Assembly (NCBI GenBank): GCA_017390125.1
Contig: JAFPCT010000134.1
Location: 1 to 13,463, forward strand
Length of the DNA: 13,463 bases
Direction: 5' to 3'
Origin: Treponema sp.
GTDB lineage: Bacteria > Spirochaetota > Spirochaetia > Treponematales > Treponemataceae
The notes under the pieces are model-generated. The model had not been told where the DNA came from, ran no database searches, and worked only from the letters and a program-made list of their open reading frames with translations. Position numbers and translations under genes: made by a program. Of the stretch, positions 7,413 through 13,463 are shown one piece after another (the stretch's first letter is position 1; every line of letters starts with the position of its first letter).

Positions 7413-8386
7413 TAGTAGCCTCTCCTTTTTGAAGTTGCATTGATAATTCCAATTGATGTCATTATCAATGCAAAAATCAGGTTGATGCAGGTAAGCGGAA
7501 GTGAAATATCCCTTACAAGGAAGAACGAAAGCCGGCCGGATTCATGGAACAAGTTGAAAAGTGCCTTTCGTACAAGCGAAAATTCCGGCTGGAAATAAAA
7601 GTAATTGAACCAAAGTACGATGCTTGTGAAAAAAGAAACCCAGTAGAAATTTACAAGTTTCCATGAGCTGATGCGGACAAATGAATAAAGTGAGGTCAGT
7701 GCAAATCCAAGGGAACAGAAGCACAGCCAGGCAATAAGTCCGTTGTCCCATGCGTTTCTTGCGCTGCTTTTCAAAGTGGCTGCAATTTCTGAAATCTTGA
7801 AAGGAATTTCTGGGGAACTTTCTTTTATAATCGGGTCGTGGAATTCACCTGCTGAATCGGAAAATCTTGAAAGGTTTCCAATCTGAATGAAATCCCGGTC
7901 AGCGTATGAATTAGGTCTTGCAGAATCAAAAAGTTTGAAGACGTCCGCAACATTGTTTTTTGAGTCAGAAACGAAATAATATAATTTTCCATTTATATTT
8001 CTGAAATATCCGCCGGAAAGATCGCTTTTGCTCTCAAGATTTTCGATCGGAGTGAGCATTGAATATACGTTCTTCTGAAGAACCTCTGTAAGGGGGAAAA
8101 AGCAGAACCATGTTACCAGCATAAGGGCACAGTATGTTATGCAGCTGGAAACCGGGGAGCCTAGGTGCCGTATCTTATAGAAAGTTACGAACATAGGCAC
8201 CAGAATGAATACAAGCGGAAGGCTTTCAAAAAGTCCGTAGGCAATGACTTCTGCAGAAAAATCAATGCTTTTTCCGGCAACCAATGTAATTGAGTTAAAA
8301 TATTGGGTAAAGAAAAAAATGCCGACAGCCAGATTCAGCATTGTAACTGTAAGATAATATAAAATTAAAGCGACTGGTTTTCTCAT
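7412..8386 (-). CDS. Six-TM membrane protein with periplasmic domain (LptF/LptG-like layout)
   Basis: A 324-residue protein with TM helices at about 7-28, 46-70, 81-100, 216-235, 242-262 and 289-312, and a hydrophilic domain of about 110 residues between TM3 and TM4. Charges (MRK at the start, YKIRH after TM2, RISSWK after TM4, SKRRGY at the end) place both termini in the cytoplasm and the domain in the periplasm. The sequence around TM2-TM3 (FESLPLVFILVPMF, then HLGSP) and a strand-like segment (GKLYYFVSDSKNNVADVFKL) resemble in style the membrane core and jellyroll of LptF/LptG-type permeases, which extract lipid from the inner membrane. This is an inference from architecture. GGAAGG ends 6 bases before the ATG but is buried in a hairpin. 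The stop overlaps the start of the larger partner gene at 7412. Confidence 0.85.
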   Translation of the reverse strand: MRKPVALILYYLTVTMLNLAVGIFFFTQYFNSITLVAGKSIDFSAEVIAYGLFESLPLVFILVPMFVTFYKIRHLGSPVSSCITYCALMLVTWFCFFPLTEVLQKNVYSMLTPIENLESKSDLSGGYFRNINGKLYYFVSDSKNNVADVFKLFDSARPNSYADRDFIQIGNLSRFSDSAGEFHDPIIKESSPEIPFKISEIAATLKSSARNAWDNGLIAWLCFCSLGFALTSLYSFVRISSWKLVNFYWVSFFTSIVLWFNYFYFQPEFSLVRKALFNLFHESGRLSFFLVRDISLPLTCINLIFALIMTSIGIINATSKRRGY

Positions 8387-8424
8387 CTACAACCTTCCGA
8401 ATTCATTTATCGGAAGAATTGTAG
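8387..8424 (-). promoter_or_regulatory. Hairpin enclosing the ribosome site of the six-TM gene
   Basis: CTACAA (8387-8392) pairs with TTGTAG (8419-8424), and CTTCCGA (8394-8400) with TCGGAAG (8410-8416), with a 1x2 internal loop and a 9-base apical loop. On the minus-strand mRNA, the 3' arm contains GGAAGG, the Shine-Dalgarno of the gene that starts at 8386, immediately next to the hairpin. No T run follows, so it is not a typical terminator. Control of translation initiation by occlusion is inferred. Confidence 0.6.
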
Positions 8425-8438
8425 ATTGAGTTTATATT

Positions 8439-9530
8439 TTAAAGTTGAAGCGTTCCGTCCTGAAGGATTGTTCTTGTTGAACCGTCCTCGTAGGTAAGCA
8501 CAATTGTAGGATTTCGTACAACTCCGTCCAGGTGAATGAGGCTTGGGGCGTCATTGTCATAATTTTCGCCTATGGCAAAATGACATGTGTGGAACGCCTT
8601 TTCGTCTTCAAGCATGTTTCCGGTAATTCGGGCAGCAGGATTCAATCCGATTCCAAGTTCCCCGATGTTTCTGGCATTCTTGCGGTAAATTTCTCCTTCG
8701 CCGGCAGGAAGTTTTCCGGTTTTTTCATATTCAATGGAACGGTTTTCAGCTTCTGTAACAGTCTTTAAAAGCCGTTTTGCTTCCGCTCCTCCTCTTATTT
8801 CCGTAACAAAGCCGTTCTGAACCCTGCAGGTAATCGGCGTCTCAAGTATGGAATCACCGTCGCTGAAAGTCATTGAGCCGTCATAAACAATAGTTCCTTC
8901 GCATTTTCCGACTACCGGACTTATGAATATTTCTCCTGCAGGAATGTTTCCGCCGCTTCCTGGAGTTGAAAAATCTCCGTCGTCATTCATAAGGGCACGT
9001 CCAAAAACTGGAACCGTAATGTTTGTGCCGCCGGGAGCCGTAACCTGTACGTTTACGGTATTCTTGAAAAGTTCGCCGAGTTTTTTGCAGCGGGAAGCAA
9101 GCTCATCGTAGTCAATGTTCACCGTACGGTTGAACATGTCCTCTGTAAGTCCGGGAGTCCATACAGCCCGCATGGATTTTTTTCCTTCAAGCAGATAGTC
9201 GAATATGTGGGTAAAAGGTTCCCCGTCTTCATTTTTGTATGGATTTGCCGTAGCTTCCGGATCTTTTCCCAGCTTTATTTCTGAAATTGAAAAACAAACG
9301 TCGGGATTGGAGCCGATGGCTGCAAGAACTTCCTTCTCTGCATTGTCAAAAGAAGTTTTTGCATTCTGATAGATCAGGCTGGTTCGTGCCTCAGCCTGAT
9401 TTGCCGCTTCGTACAGTTTCTGTGCAATGCCGCTGGTCTGAGGATTTGCGATAATCAGAACCCGCTCACCTTTCTTTACTTTGCATACGTTTTCTATGAT
9501 GTTTTGTTCAGGTGTAATTTCTTTTTTCAT
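8439..9530 (-). CDS. M29-family aminopeptidase
   Basis: A cytoplasmic metallo-aminopeptidase of the thermophilic aminopeptidase (AmpS/AmpT, peptidase M29) family, which removes N-terminal residues from peptides using two metal ions. The protein is 363 residues, somewhat short for the family (about 370-410). Candidate metal ligands by order and spacing are E200 (in NIPAGEIF), E291 (in GELGIGLNP), H317 (in HTCHFAIGEN), and H333 and D335 (in LIHLDG). Y324 lies seven residues after H317, as the catalytic Tyr does in the Thermus enzyme. The H317-H333 distance is shorter than I recall for that enzyme, so a loop appears trimmed. ATG 9530 has no Shine-Dalgarno; a perfect TATAAT (9542-9537) ends 6 bases before it, so a leaderless mRNA is predicted. 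It heads the minus-strand cluster; the next gene starts 52 bases on. The preferred substrate is unknown. Confidence 0.85.
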   Translation of the reverse strand: MKKEITPEQNIIENVCKVKKGERVLIIANPQTSGIAQKLYEAANQAEARTSLIYQNAKTSFDNAEKEVLAAIGSNPDVCFSISEIKLGKDPEATANPYKNEDGEPFTHIFDYLLEGKKSMRAVWTPGLTEDMFNRTVNIDYDELASRCKKLGELFKNTVNVQVTAPGGTNITVPVFGRALMNDDGDFSTPGSGGNIPAGEIFISPVVGKCEGTIVYDGSMTFSDGDSILETPITCRVQNGFVTEIRGGAEAKRLLKTVTEAENRSIEYEKTGKLPAGEGEIYRKNARNIGELGIGLNPAARITGNMLEDEKAFHTCHFAIGENYDNDAPSLIHLDGVVRNPTIVLTYEDGSTRTILQDGTLQL

Positions 9531-9536
9531 AAGATT

Positions 9537-9542
9537 ATTATA
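9537..9542 (-). promoter_or_regulatory. -10 box of the aminopeptidase gene
   Basis: A perfect TATAAT on the minus strand, with 6 bases (AATCTT) before the ATG. No good -35 is seen at the usual distance. The expected transcription start falls on the A of the ATG, so the mRNA should be leaderless. Confidence 0.6.
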
Positions 9543-9560
9543 GTCGATTTCATTGACCTT

Positions 9561-9569
9561 TGGTATAAT
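9561..9569 (+). promoter_or_regulatory. Extended -10 promoter of the threonine synthase-like gene
   Basis: TGGTATAAT is an extended -10 (TGn plus a perfect TATAAT). Only TTATATTT separates it from ATG 9578. The -35 region (TAGTCG, 9541-9546) is poor, as is common with extended -10 promoters. There is no ribosome site, so the mRNA should have a leader of zero to two bases. The divergent aminopeptidase -10 lies in the same 47-base gap. Confidence 0.65.
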
Positions 9570-9577
9570 TTATATTT

Positions 9578-10882
9578 ATGAAGTTTATAAGTACAAGAGA
9601 TAAATCTATAAAGGCAGATTTCTTGCAGGCAGTATTGAATCCGCTTCCTCAGGACGGGGGAATGTATGTTCCGCTTGAACCTGAAGATTTACGACGATGG
9701 CTTCTATACACGGATGAAAACACTCCGTTCACTTCTATAGCAGGTTCACTTACATCTGCATTTGTAAAGGATGAATTCAGTCCTATTATTTGCGAAACTA
9801 TAGCCACAAAGGCATTTCGTTTTTCACCTGAAATTAAGCAGCTTGATGAATCACTTTTCCTGCTTGACCTTGCAAAAGGGCCTACAGGAATTCATCGTGA
9901 TTTTGGAATTTCATTTCTGGTTTCTTTTTTGGAAACTGCACTGCAGCTGACAGGAGAAAAAGCAGTTTTCCTTGATGCGTCTACCGGAGAAATGGGAGCC
10001 AGCCTTGCCACAGCTTTACGGGGCAAGAAAAATGTAAAATCAATAATAATTTATCCAAAGGGAACTGTCCGCGGAATGGAAGAAGGTGACTTTGTCTGGA
10101 ACGGCGGAAATGTTTACCCGGTGGAAATAGATGGTACTGAAGAAGACTGCAGCAAGCTTGTCCGCGGAATATTCAGGGACAGGGCTTATACAGCAGAGAA
10201 CAATATTACTCTTGCAAGCGGGTTCAATATCGGACGGCTGATGTCTCAGGCGTTCTTCTATCCATTTGCATTTTCCCGCATAAAGGGCAGGGTTCACAGT
10301 GACATTTTCTATGCCCTTGCTGCAGGAAATTACAGCAATATGGTTTCAGGATTGTATGCATGGCAGTTTGCCCTGCCGTTGAATGGGTTTATCGTGCCTG
10401 CAAATAATTTCCTTAAGGTAGACTTGAAAGGAAATCCATGTGTAATTGACAGCTCAGTTCCGGTAGAGGAGCGCTCTGTTTCAGATCCGTTGAAATTGTT
10501 CAATCTTGAGCGCCTTAAAGATATTTTCAGCGCAAATCAGCTTATGATGAAGCACTTTGTATTCCCTGTAGAAGTTTCAGAGCCAGAAACAGATCTTGCA
10601 GCAAAGGAACTTTTTGAAAACTACGGCATTTTTGCAGACCAGCATACAGCCCGGGCTTTTGCAGCCGCAAAGATTCACAAAAACTCTTCCGCAGAAGATT
10701 ATGCGACAGTCCTTATTTCCAGGGATCATCCTTCATATTCTGCGGATTATGTTCACAGCATTACAGGAAAGACTCCTGAAATGCCGGACAATATCAGGAA
10801 GGCAATGACTCATACAGAAGTTTCACGTCCTCGAATATCAAATGTCGAAGACGTGAAGGCAATCATAGAATCATTGAAGTAA
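9578..10882 (+). CDS. Threonine synthase-like protein lacking the PLP lysine
   Basis: At 434 residues it has the length and order of blocks of threonine synthase (ThrC), which uses pyridoxal phosphate to turn O-phosphohomoserine into threonine. Aligned by eye: N-terminal STRD.S and DGGMYVPLE; GPTGIHRDFG (101-110) where ThrC has GPT.AFKDFG; STGEMGASLA near 135-144 for SGDTG.A; SGFNIGRLMSQ for the NSIN..R block; and AAGNYSNMVSGL for the phosphate-cradling GNFGN. The Schiff-base lysine is arginine at 107 (CGT), and other cofactor-contact residues also differ. The fold is probably kept but normal PLP catalysis is unlikely. It may be a pseudoenzyme, or a paralogue with a changed reaction. Codon use and an unbroken frame suggest selection keeps it. 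Expression starts from an extended -10 almost at the ATG. It converges on the broken AAC(3) gene, 23 bases away. Confidence 0.8.
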   Translation: MKFISTRDKSIKADFLQAVLNPLPQDGGMYVPLEPEDLRRWLLYTDENTPFTSIAGSLTSAFVKDEFSPIICETIATKAFRFSPEIKQLDESLFLLDLAKGPTGIHRDFGISFLVSFLETALQLTGEKAVFLDASTGEMGASLATALRGKKNVKSIIIYPKGTVRGMEEGDFVWNGGNVYPVEIDGTEEDCSKLVRGIFRDRAYTAENNITLASGFNIGRLMSQAFFYPFAFSRIKGRVHSDIFYALAAGNYSNMVSGLYAWQFALPLNGFIVPANNFLKVDLKGNPCVIDSSVPVEERSVSDPLKLFNLERLKDIFSANQLMMKHFVFPVEVSEPETDLAAKELFENYGIFADQHTARAFAAAKIHKNSSAEDYATVLISRDHPSYSADYVHSITGKTPEMPDNIRKAMTHTEVSRPRISNVEDVKAIIESLK

Positions 10883-10905
10883 TCAGTTATTAAATGTGAA
10901 AGGTC

Positions 10906-11727
10906 TTACTTTCTGTTTGCTTCAATCCATTTTACCGCAAAATCCACAAGGGGACGCATCTTTATAAAACGCAGTGTTGCATTTCCCAGAGTGGTTTTGT
11001 GAATGAATCCTGCATTTTCAGCAGAGGACTCAAAGGCTTCCCCGATAGCATCAAAATCTTCGCCGTCAACAGCAAGAGTTTCGTAAGCTTTCCATACACG
11101 CACGCCGTTTTCCATAATGGCACTGTGCTCGACAGTGTTGTGCTTGCTCTTAAAATCAGCACGGGCATCCGCAAGATGCAGGGAAGTGTTTTTGTCATAT
11201 CCTACACCAATCAGCAGAATATTTCCGTCTTCATCATACAGACGTCCGAGAGGGGAACCGTCCCCGAAAATATTGCTTAAATCATGATTGTTCGTAAAAA
11301 GCCGTGCATTTCGACCGTTGGCAGCAATAGAACGTGCCGGATGATCGCTGCGCATAGTTCCCGGACAAGTCCTGAACATTTCCGCAACAGCACCCATAGT
11401 ATTTGTAGGAGTAATGTATTTATTAAAAGCCGGCCAGATTTCCCTTATAGCATTCAACCATTAAACCGGATCTTCCCAATGAACCCCGGTTTCAGTGTCA
11501 AGGTTTTTCCAGCTCTGGGTTGGCATAAGAATTGTACCTTCCGCACCAACCGATTCAAGCAGACTTTCAATAATAATCTGCGGACCGCCGCAAACAAATC
11601 CAATGGAAGAAAGAGAACAGTGTACAATGATATTCTGTCCTTTTTTAACTCCGACCGTTTTCAAAGCGTTCATAACATCATTTTTTAAAATCAACGGACG
11701 GTTCTTTTTTTCTGTGGTTGTGCTCAT
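10906..11727 (-). pseudogene. AAC(3)-family N-acetyltransferase with an in-frame stop
   Basis: Reads as one 274-codon frame (counting both stops) from ATG 11727 to TAA 10906-10908, interrupted by TAA at codon 89 (11461-11463). The N-terminal part has VHCSLSSIGFVCGGPQ (acetyl-CoA region) and ends HWEDPV. After the stop it continues WLNAIREIWPAF, RSDHPARSIAANG, GSPLGRLYDEDGNILLIGVG and NTSLHLADARAD, all typical of the family, whose best-known members acetylate aminoglycosides at N3. Many chromosomal relatives do not confer resistance, so resistance is not inferred. Total length is normal and no bases are missing; one substitution (for example GAA to TAA) explains the break. AGGAGG (11733-11738) lies 5 bases before the ATG. 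Restart at TTG 11457 would give only a C-terminal part without the CoA site. The gene is inactive unless the stop is read through. Confidence 0.85.
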
Positions 11728-11786
11728 AAAATCCTCCTGATAAAACACGCTGTTTATAACTTTAATGACATAATAGCAAAAATACT

Positions 11787-11814
11787 TGTATAAAACTGTT
11801 AAAAAGTATAACAA
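11787..11814 (-). promoter_or_regulatory. Candidate promoter of the AAC(3)-family gene
   Basis: On the minus strand: TTGTTA (11814-11809), a 16-base spacer, and TATACA (11792-11787). The predicted start near 11780 gives a leader of about 53 bases that contains AGGAGG before the ATG. Unlike three other genes in this window, this one has a normal leader. Confidence 0.45.
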
Positions 11815-11820
11815 TACTAG

Positions 11821-12015
11821 CTTTTTTTTTCAAAACGGAAGACGACAAACCACTATTTTTCATCAGAATATTATTATCTTGTAGAAGCACAAATCTTGCC
11901 AAAAAACACCTCTTTATCCCAATCTTTTTTCGATATACCGAAATACGATGTCTCTAAAGTATTGCTTCACAAAAACATTATTGACTGGCTTTTAGGACAT
12001 AAAGAGAGGGAATGA
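11821..12015 (+). pseudogene. Open reading remnant, possible 3' end of a lost gene
   Basis: A 64-codon open frame with no credible start: the preceding in-frame stop is TAG 11818-11820, and a run of nine T (11822-11830) lies at its head. It ends at TGA 12013-12015. The peptide is protein-like, for example HYFSSEYYYLVEAQILPKN, then DIPKYDVSKVLLHK and IIDWLLGHKERE. I do not recognise the family. Its place beside a DNA methyltransferase makes the tail of a restriction enzyme or other restriction-modification partner possible, but this is inference. The stop overlaps an ATG (ATGA, 12012-12015), as in coupled operon genes. An in-frame TTG (11896) could start a 39-residue peptide, but no good ribosome site precedes it. 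Confidence 0.35.
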
Positions 12016-12068
12016 TTTATAAAACCATAAACTTTTTTGAAGCTTTACAGCTTTTCCATGTCATTTAA
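12012..12068 (+). other. Truncated start of a second gene (18 codons)
   Basis: ATG 12012 overlaps the preceding stop (ATGA) and is preceded by AGAGAGGGA. The peptide, MIYKTINFFEALQLFHVI, begins like some cytosine methyltransferases (KT-hydrophobic-FEA before the FAG motif), then stops at TAA 12066-12068 inside the antisense 3' end of the real methyltransferase. It may be a recombination scar, or chance. Confidence 0.2.
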
Positions 12069-13270
12069 AAGACGGATTAAACTGTGTCCCATGGCTTTTG
12101 CAAGGTTTACAGGTACTGCATTGCCTATCTGCTTATATTGACTTGATTCGCTTCCTGAAAATTCCCATGAGTCTGGGAATGTCTGAATCCGGGCATATTC
12201 CCTTACTGTAAGAGGGCGTGTTTCAATCGGGTGGCAGCGTTCTGTCTGTTTTTGTGCAGGAGCACAAGTTAATGTAAGCGAAGGCTCGTCAAGTGAAAGA
12301 CGGCGTGCCATTCCTGTTTTTCCTCCGTCAAGATAAAAACTGCCTTTCATGTATTCTTTCTGCAAATCTTCAGGAAGGTCGCGCCAGTTTCCGCCCATCG
12401 GTACTTTTGAAAGAATTTCGGCCTTTCGCTTTGGATATTTTTGTCCGATACTTTCGGGAACATCACAGTCGTACAGTTCCCCTTTATAAAAAGTATCTCG
12501 GAGCGTTAAAACACGGTGATACGGACTAGGCCAGTGAAATTCAGCTTTGTCTTTTAAATCTTTGCGGATTCCAACTAAAAAAATGCGTTCCCTTTTTTGC
12601 GGAACTTTATACATAACGGCTTTTAAAACGCGGGGCGGAACAAGATAATAACCAAGTTCATCAATTATTTTTGAAATTGTGCTGAATGTTTTTCCGTTGT
12701 CATGAGAAAGAAGTCCTTTTACATTTTCACCAAGAAAAACTTTAGGCATTGTTTCTTTTATTGCCCTGGCAAGTTCAAAAAACAATGTGCCTCTTGCATC
12801 GTCAAAACCCTTTTGGTTTCCTGCATAGGAAAAAGCCTGACATGGGAATCCGCCTGAAAGAAAATCTATTTTTCCGCTGTAAGGTTTGAAATCAATTTCG
12901 TGAACATCACCTTCGATGACATTTGCATCCTTGAAATTTTTACGGAGAGTTTCGCAGGCATCGTGATTAAATCATTTAGTAAAATCTGATTAAAACCTGC
13001 TTCATGCAGACCAAGAGCAAGACCGCCTCCACCTGCAAAAAGCTCAATGGAATTATAAGTTCTTGCAGGCTTTATCTGTTCTTCCTTTTCCCATGAAGAT
13101 TCATTCATCTCCTTAAATTCCGGGAACGGCAAGACTAAAGGGTCAAAATATGAATATAAACTATCTTTTTTTATAGGAGAGATTTTTCCGCAGTTAATCC
13201 ACTTTCGTACTGTAGCATTTGAAACTCCCAGAACGGTTGCCAGATTTGTAGAATTTATTAAGCTTTGCAT
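12045..13270 (-). pseudogene. DNA (cytosine-5) methyltransferase with N-terminal HTH, frameshifted
   Basis: A C5-cytosine methyltransferase of the Dcm family, about 408 residues if the frame is repaired. It transfers methyl from S-adenosylmethionine to cytosine in a specific site, usually protecting DNA from a partner endonuclease. Residues 5-40 form a helix-turn-helix of excisionase/MerR style (NLATVLGVSNATVRKWINCG). Motif I is SIELFAGGGGLALGLHEAGF (about 74-93). After Asp100 a base is missing in a short T run (12969-12971): the text should read GAT-TTN-AAT-CAC. In the restored frame come GGFPCQAFSYAG (motif IV, catalytic Cys about 144), GENVKGLL (VI), QKRERIFLVGIR (VIII), a target domain with MGGNWRDLP, TVREYARIQTFPDSW (IX) and QYKQIGNAVPVN (X). 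The recognition site cannot be predicted. ATG 13270 is set by AGGAG six bases upstream. As written the product stops at 134 residues; no intact endonuclease is adjacent. Confidence 0.88.
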
Positions 13271-13327
13271 TATAAACTCCTGAATCCTTCGTAAGTTTTG
13301 AACGACAGCAGGTAAAGGCTTTTTAGG

Positions 13328-13463
13328 TCAAAATTCAAGTTTTGTAACGGAATTAAAACCAAGTAAGAACCATGGCATTGCATCTTCAACTAAATGAAAT
13401 AAAAATGCAGAAATGCTATAGAAGAAGTGCCTGAACATTCCGGTTACGCTTCTTGCCCTGTGA
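13328..13463 (-). CDS. Possible C-terminal end of a gene entering from the right
   Basis: An open frame of 44 codons runs from the window edge to TGA at 13330-13328, ending FHLVEDAMPWFLLGFN then SVTKLEF, with a hydrophobic stretch that could be a membrane segment. It points the same way as the methyltransferase, 57 bases upstream of it. The open length is not significant by itself and no family is recognised. Nothing else is visible in 13271-13463 apart from the methyltransferase ribosome site. Confidence 0.2.
   Translation of the reverse strand, partial: HRARSVTGMFRHFFYSISAFLFHLVEDAMPWFLLGFNSVTKLEF

Noticed and set aside
10906..11727. Calling this an aminoglycoside resistance gene
   Set aside because: The family includes chromosomal members without that activity, and the frame is interrupted.
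12040..12053. AAGCT-TTAC-AGCTT hairpin at the methyltransferase stop codon
   Set aside because: In the methyltransferase direction it is followed by A rather than T, and a five-pair stem is common by chance in AT-rich DNA.
1..13463. CRISPR arrays, tRNA or rRNA genes, intact insertion sequences
   Set aside because: No regularly spaced repeats, cloverleaf-like sequences, rRNA cores or transposase motifs were seen on reading both strands.

Overview
The window (13,463 bases, AT-rich, SD-type ribosome sites mixed with starts that have none) looks like chromosome from a host-associated or gut-type Treponema or close spirochaete relative. The evidence is gene content: a PFL/UPF0210 protein, a Cache-type chemoreceptor, a group III-type phosphofructokinase, an M29 aminopeptidase and a decayed restriction-modification locus. 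The species is not identified, and the genus call is an inference.

Left end (1-3442): the 3' end of a PFL-family gene is followed by a 79-base direct repeat. This repeat duplicates the gene's last 16 codons plus its stop and hairpin; the spacer between the copies can fold with the second copy. Next come a methyl-accepting chemotaxis protein and, 2 bases later, a GNAT acetyltransferase gene that is out of frame at a run of ten T.

Metabolic pair (3546-5536): a promoter whose -10 box lies 7 bases before the ATG drives 6-phosphofructokinase. Its 3' end overlaps the TTG start of an FMN-dependent alpha-hydroxy-acid dehydrogenase-like protein with a four-cysteine N-terminus.

Minus-strand cluster (9530 down to 5550): an M29 aminopeptidase is followed by two overlapping membrane-protein genes of unknown function. 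Both membrane proteins have three TM helices, a soluble domain and three more TM helices, and by charge distribution the soluble part is periplasmic. This resembles the LptF/LptG layout, and the second protein carries a large helical, TPR-like insert. A hairpin sits directly before the first of the pair and contains its ribosome site. This pair is the best candidate for an undescribed system.

Right part: a threonine synthase-like gene is transcribed divergently from the aminopeptidase out of a 47-base gap. It has arginine where the PLP-binding lysine should be, so it is probably not a normal threonine synthase. Facing it is an AAC(3)-family acetyltransferase interrupted by one in-frame TAA. 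Then comes a DNA cytosine methyltransferase with an N-terminal helix-turn-helix, broken by a one-base deletion, with a possible remnant of another restriction-modification locus beside it.

Two themes cross the window. Three genes (pfk, aminopeptidase, thrC-like) have a perfect TATAAT 6-8 bases before the ATG and no Shine-Dalgarno, which predicts leaderless mRNAs. Three other genes are each broken by a single-base event, which is either real decay or phase switching, or sequence error; raw reads would settle this. No tRNA, rRNA, CRISPR array or intact insertion sequence was seen.
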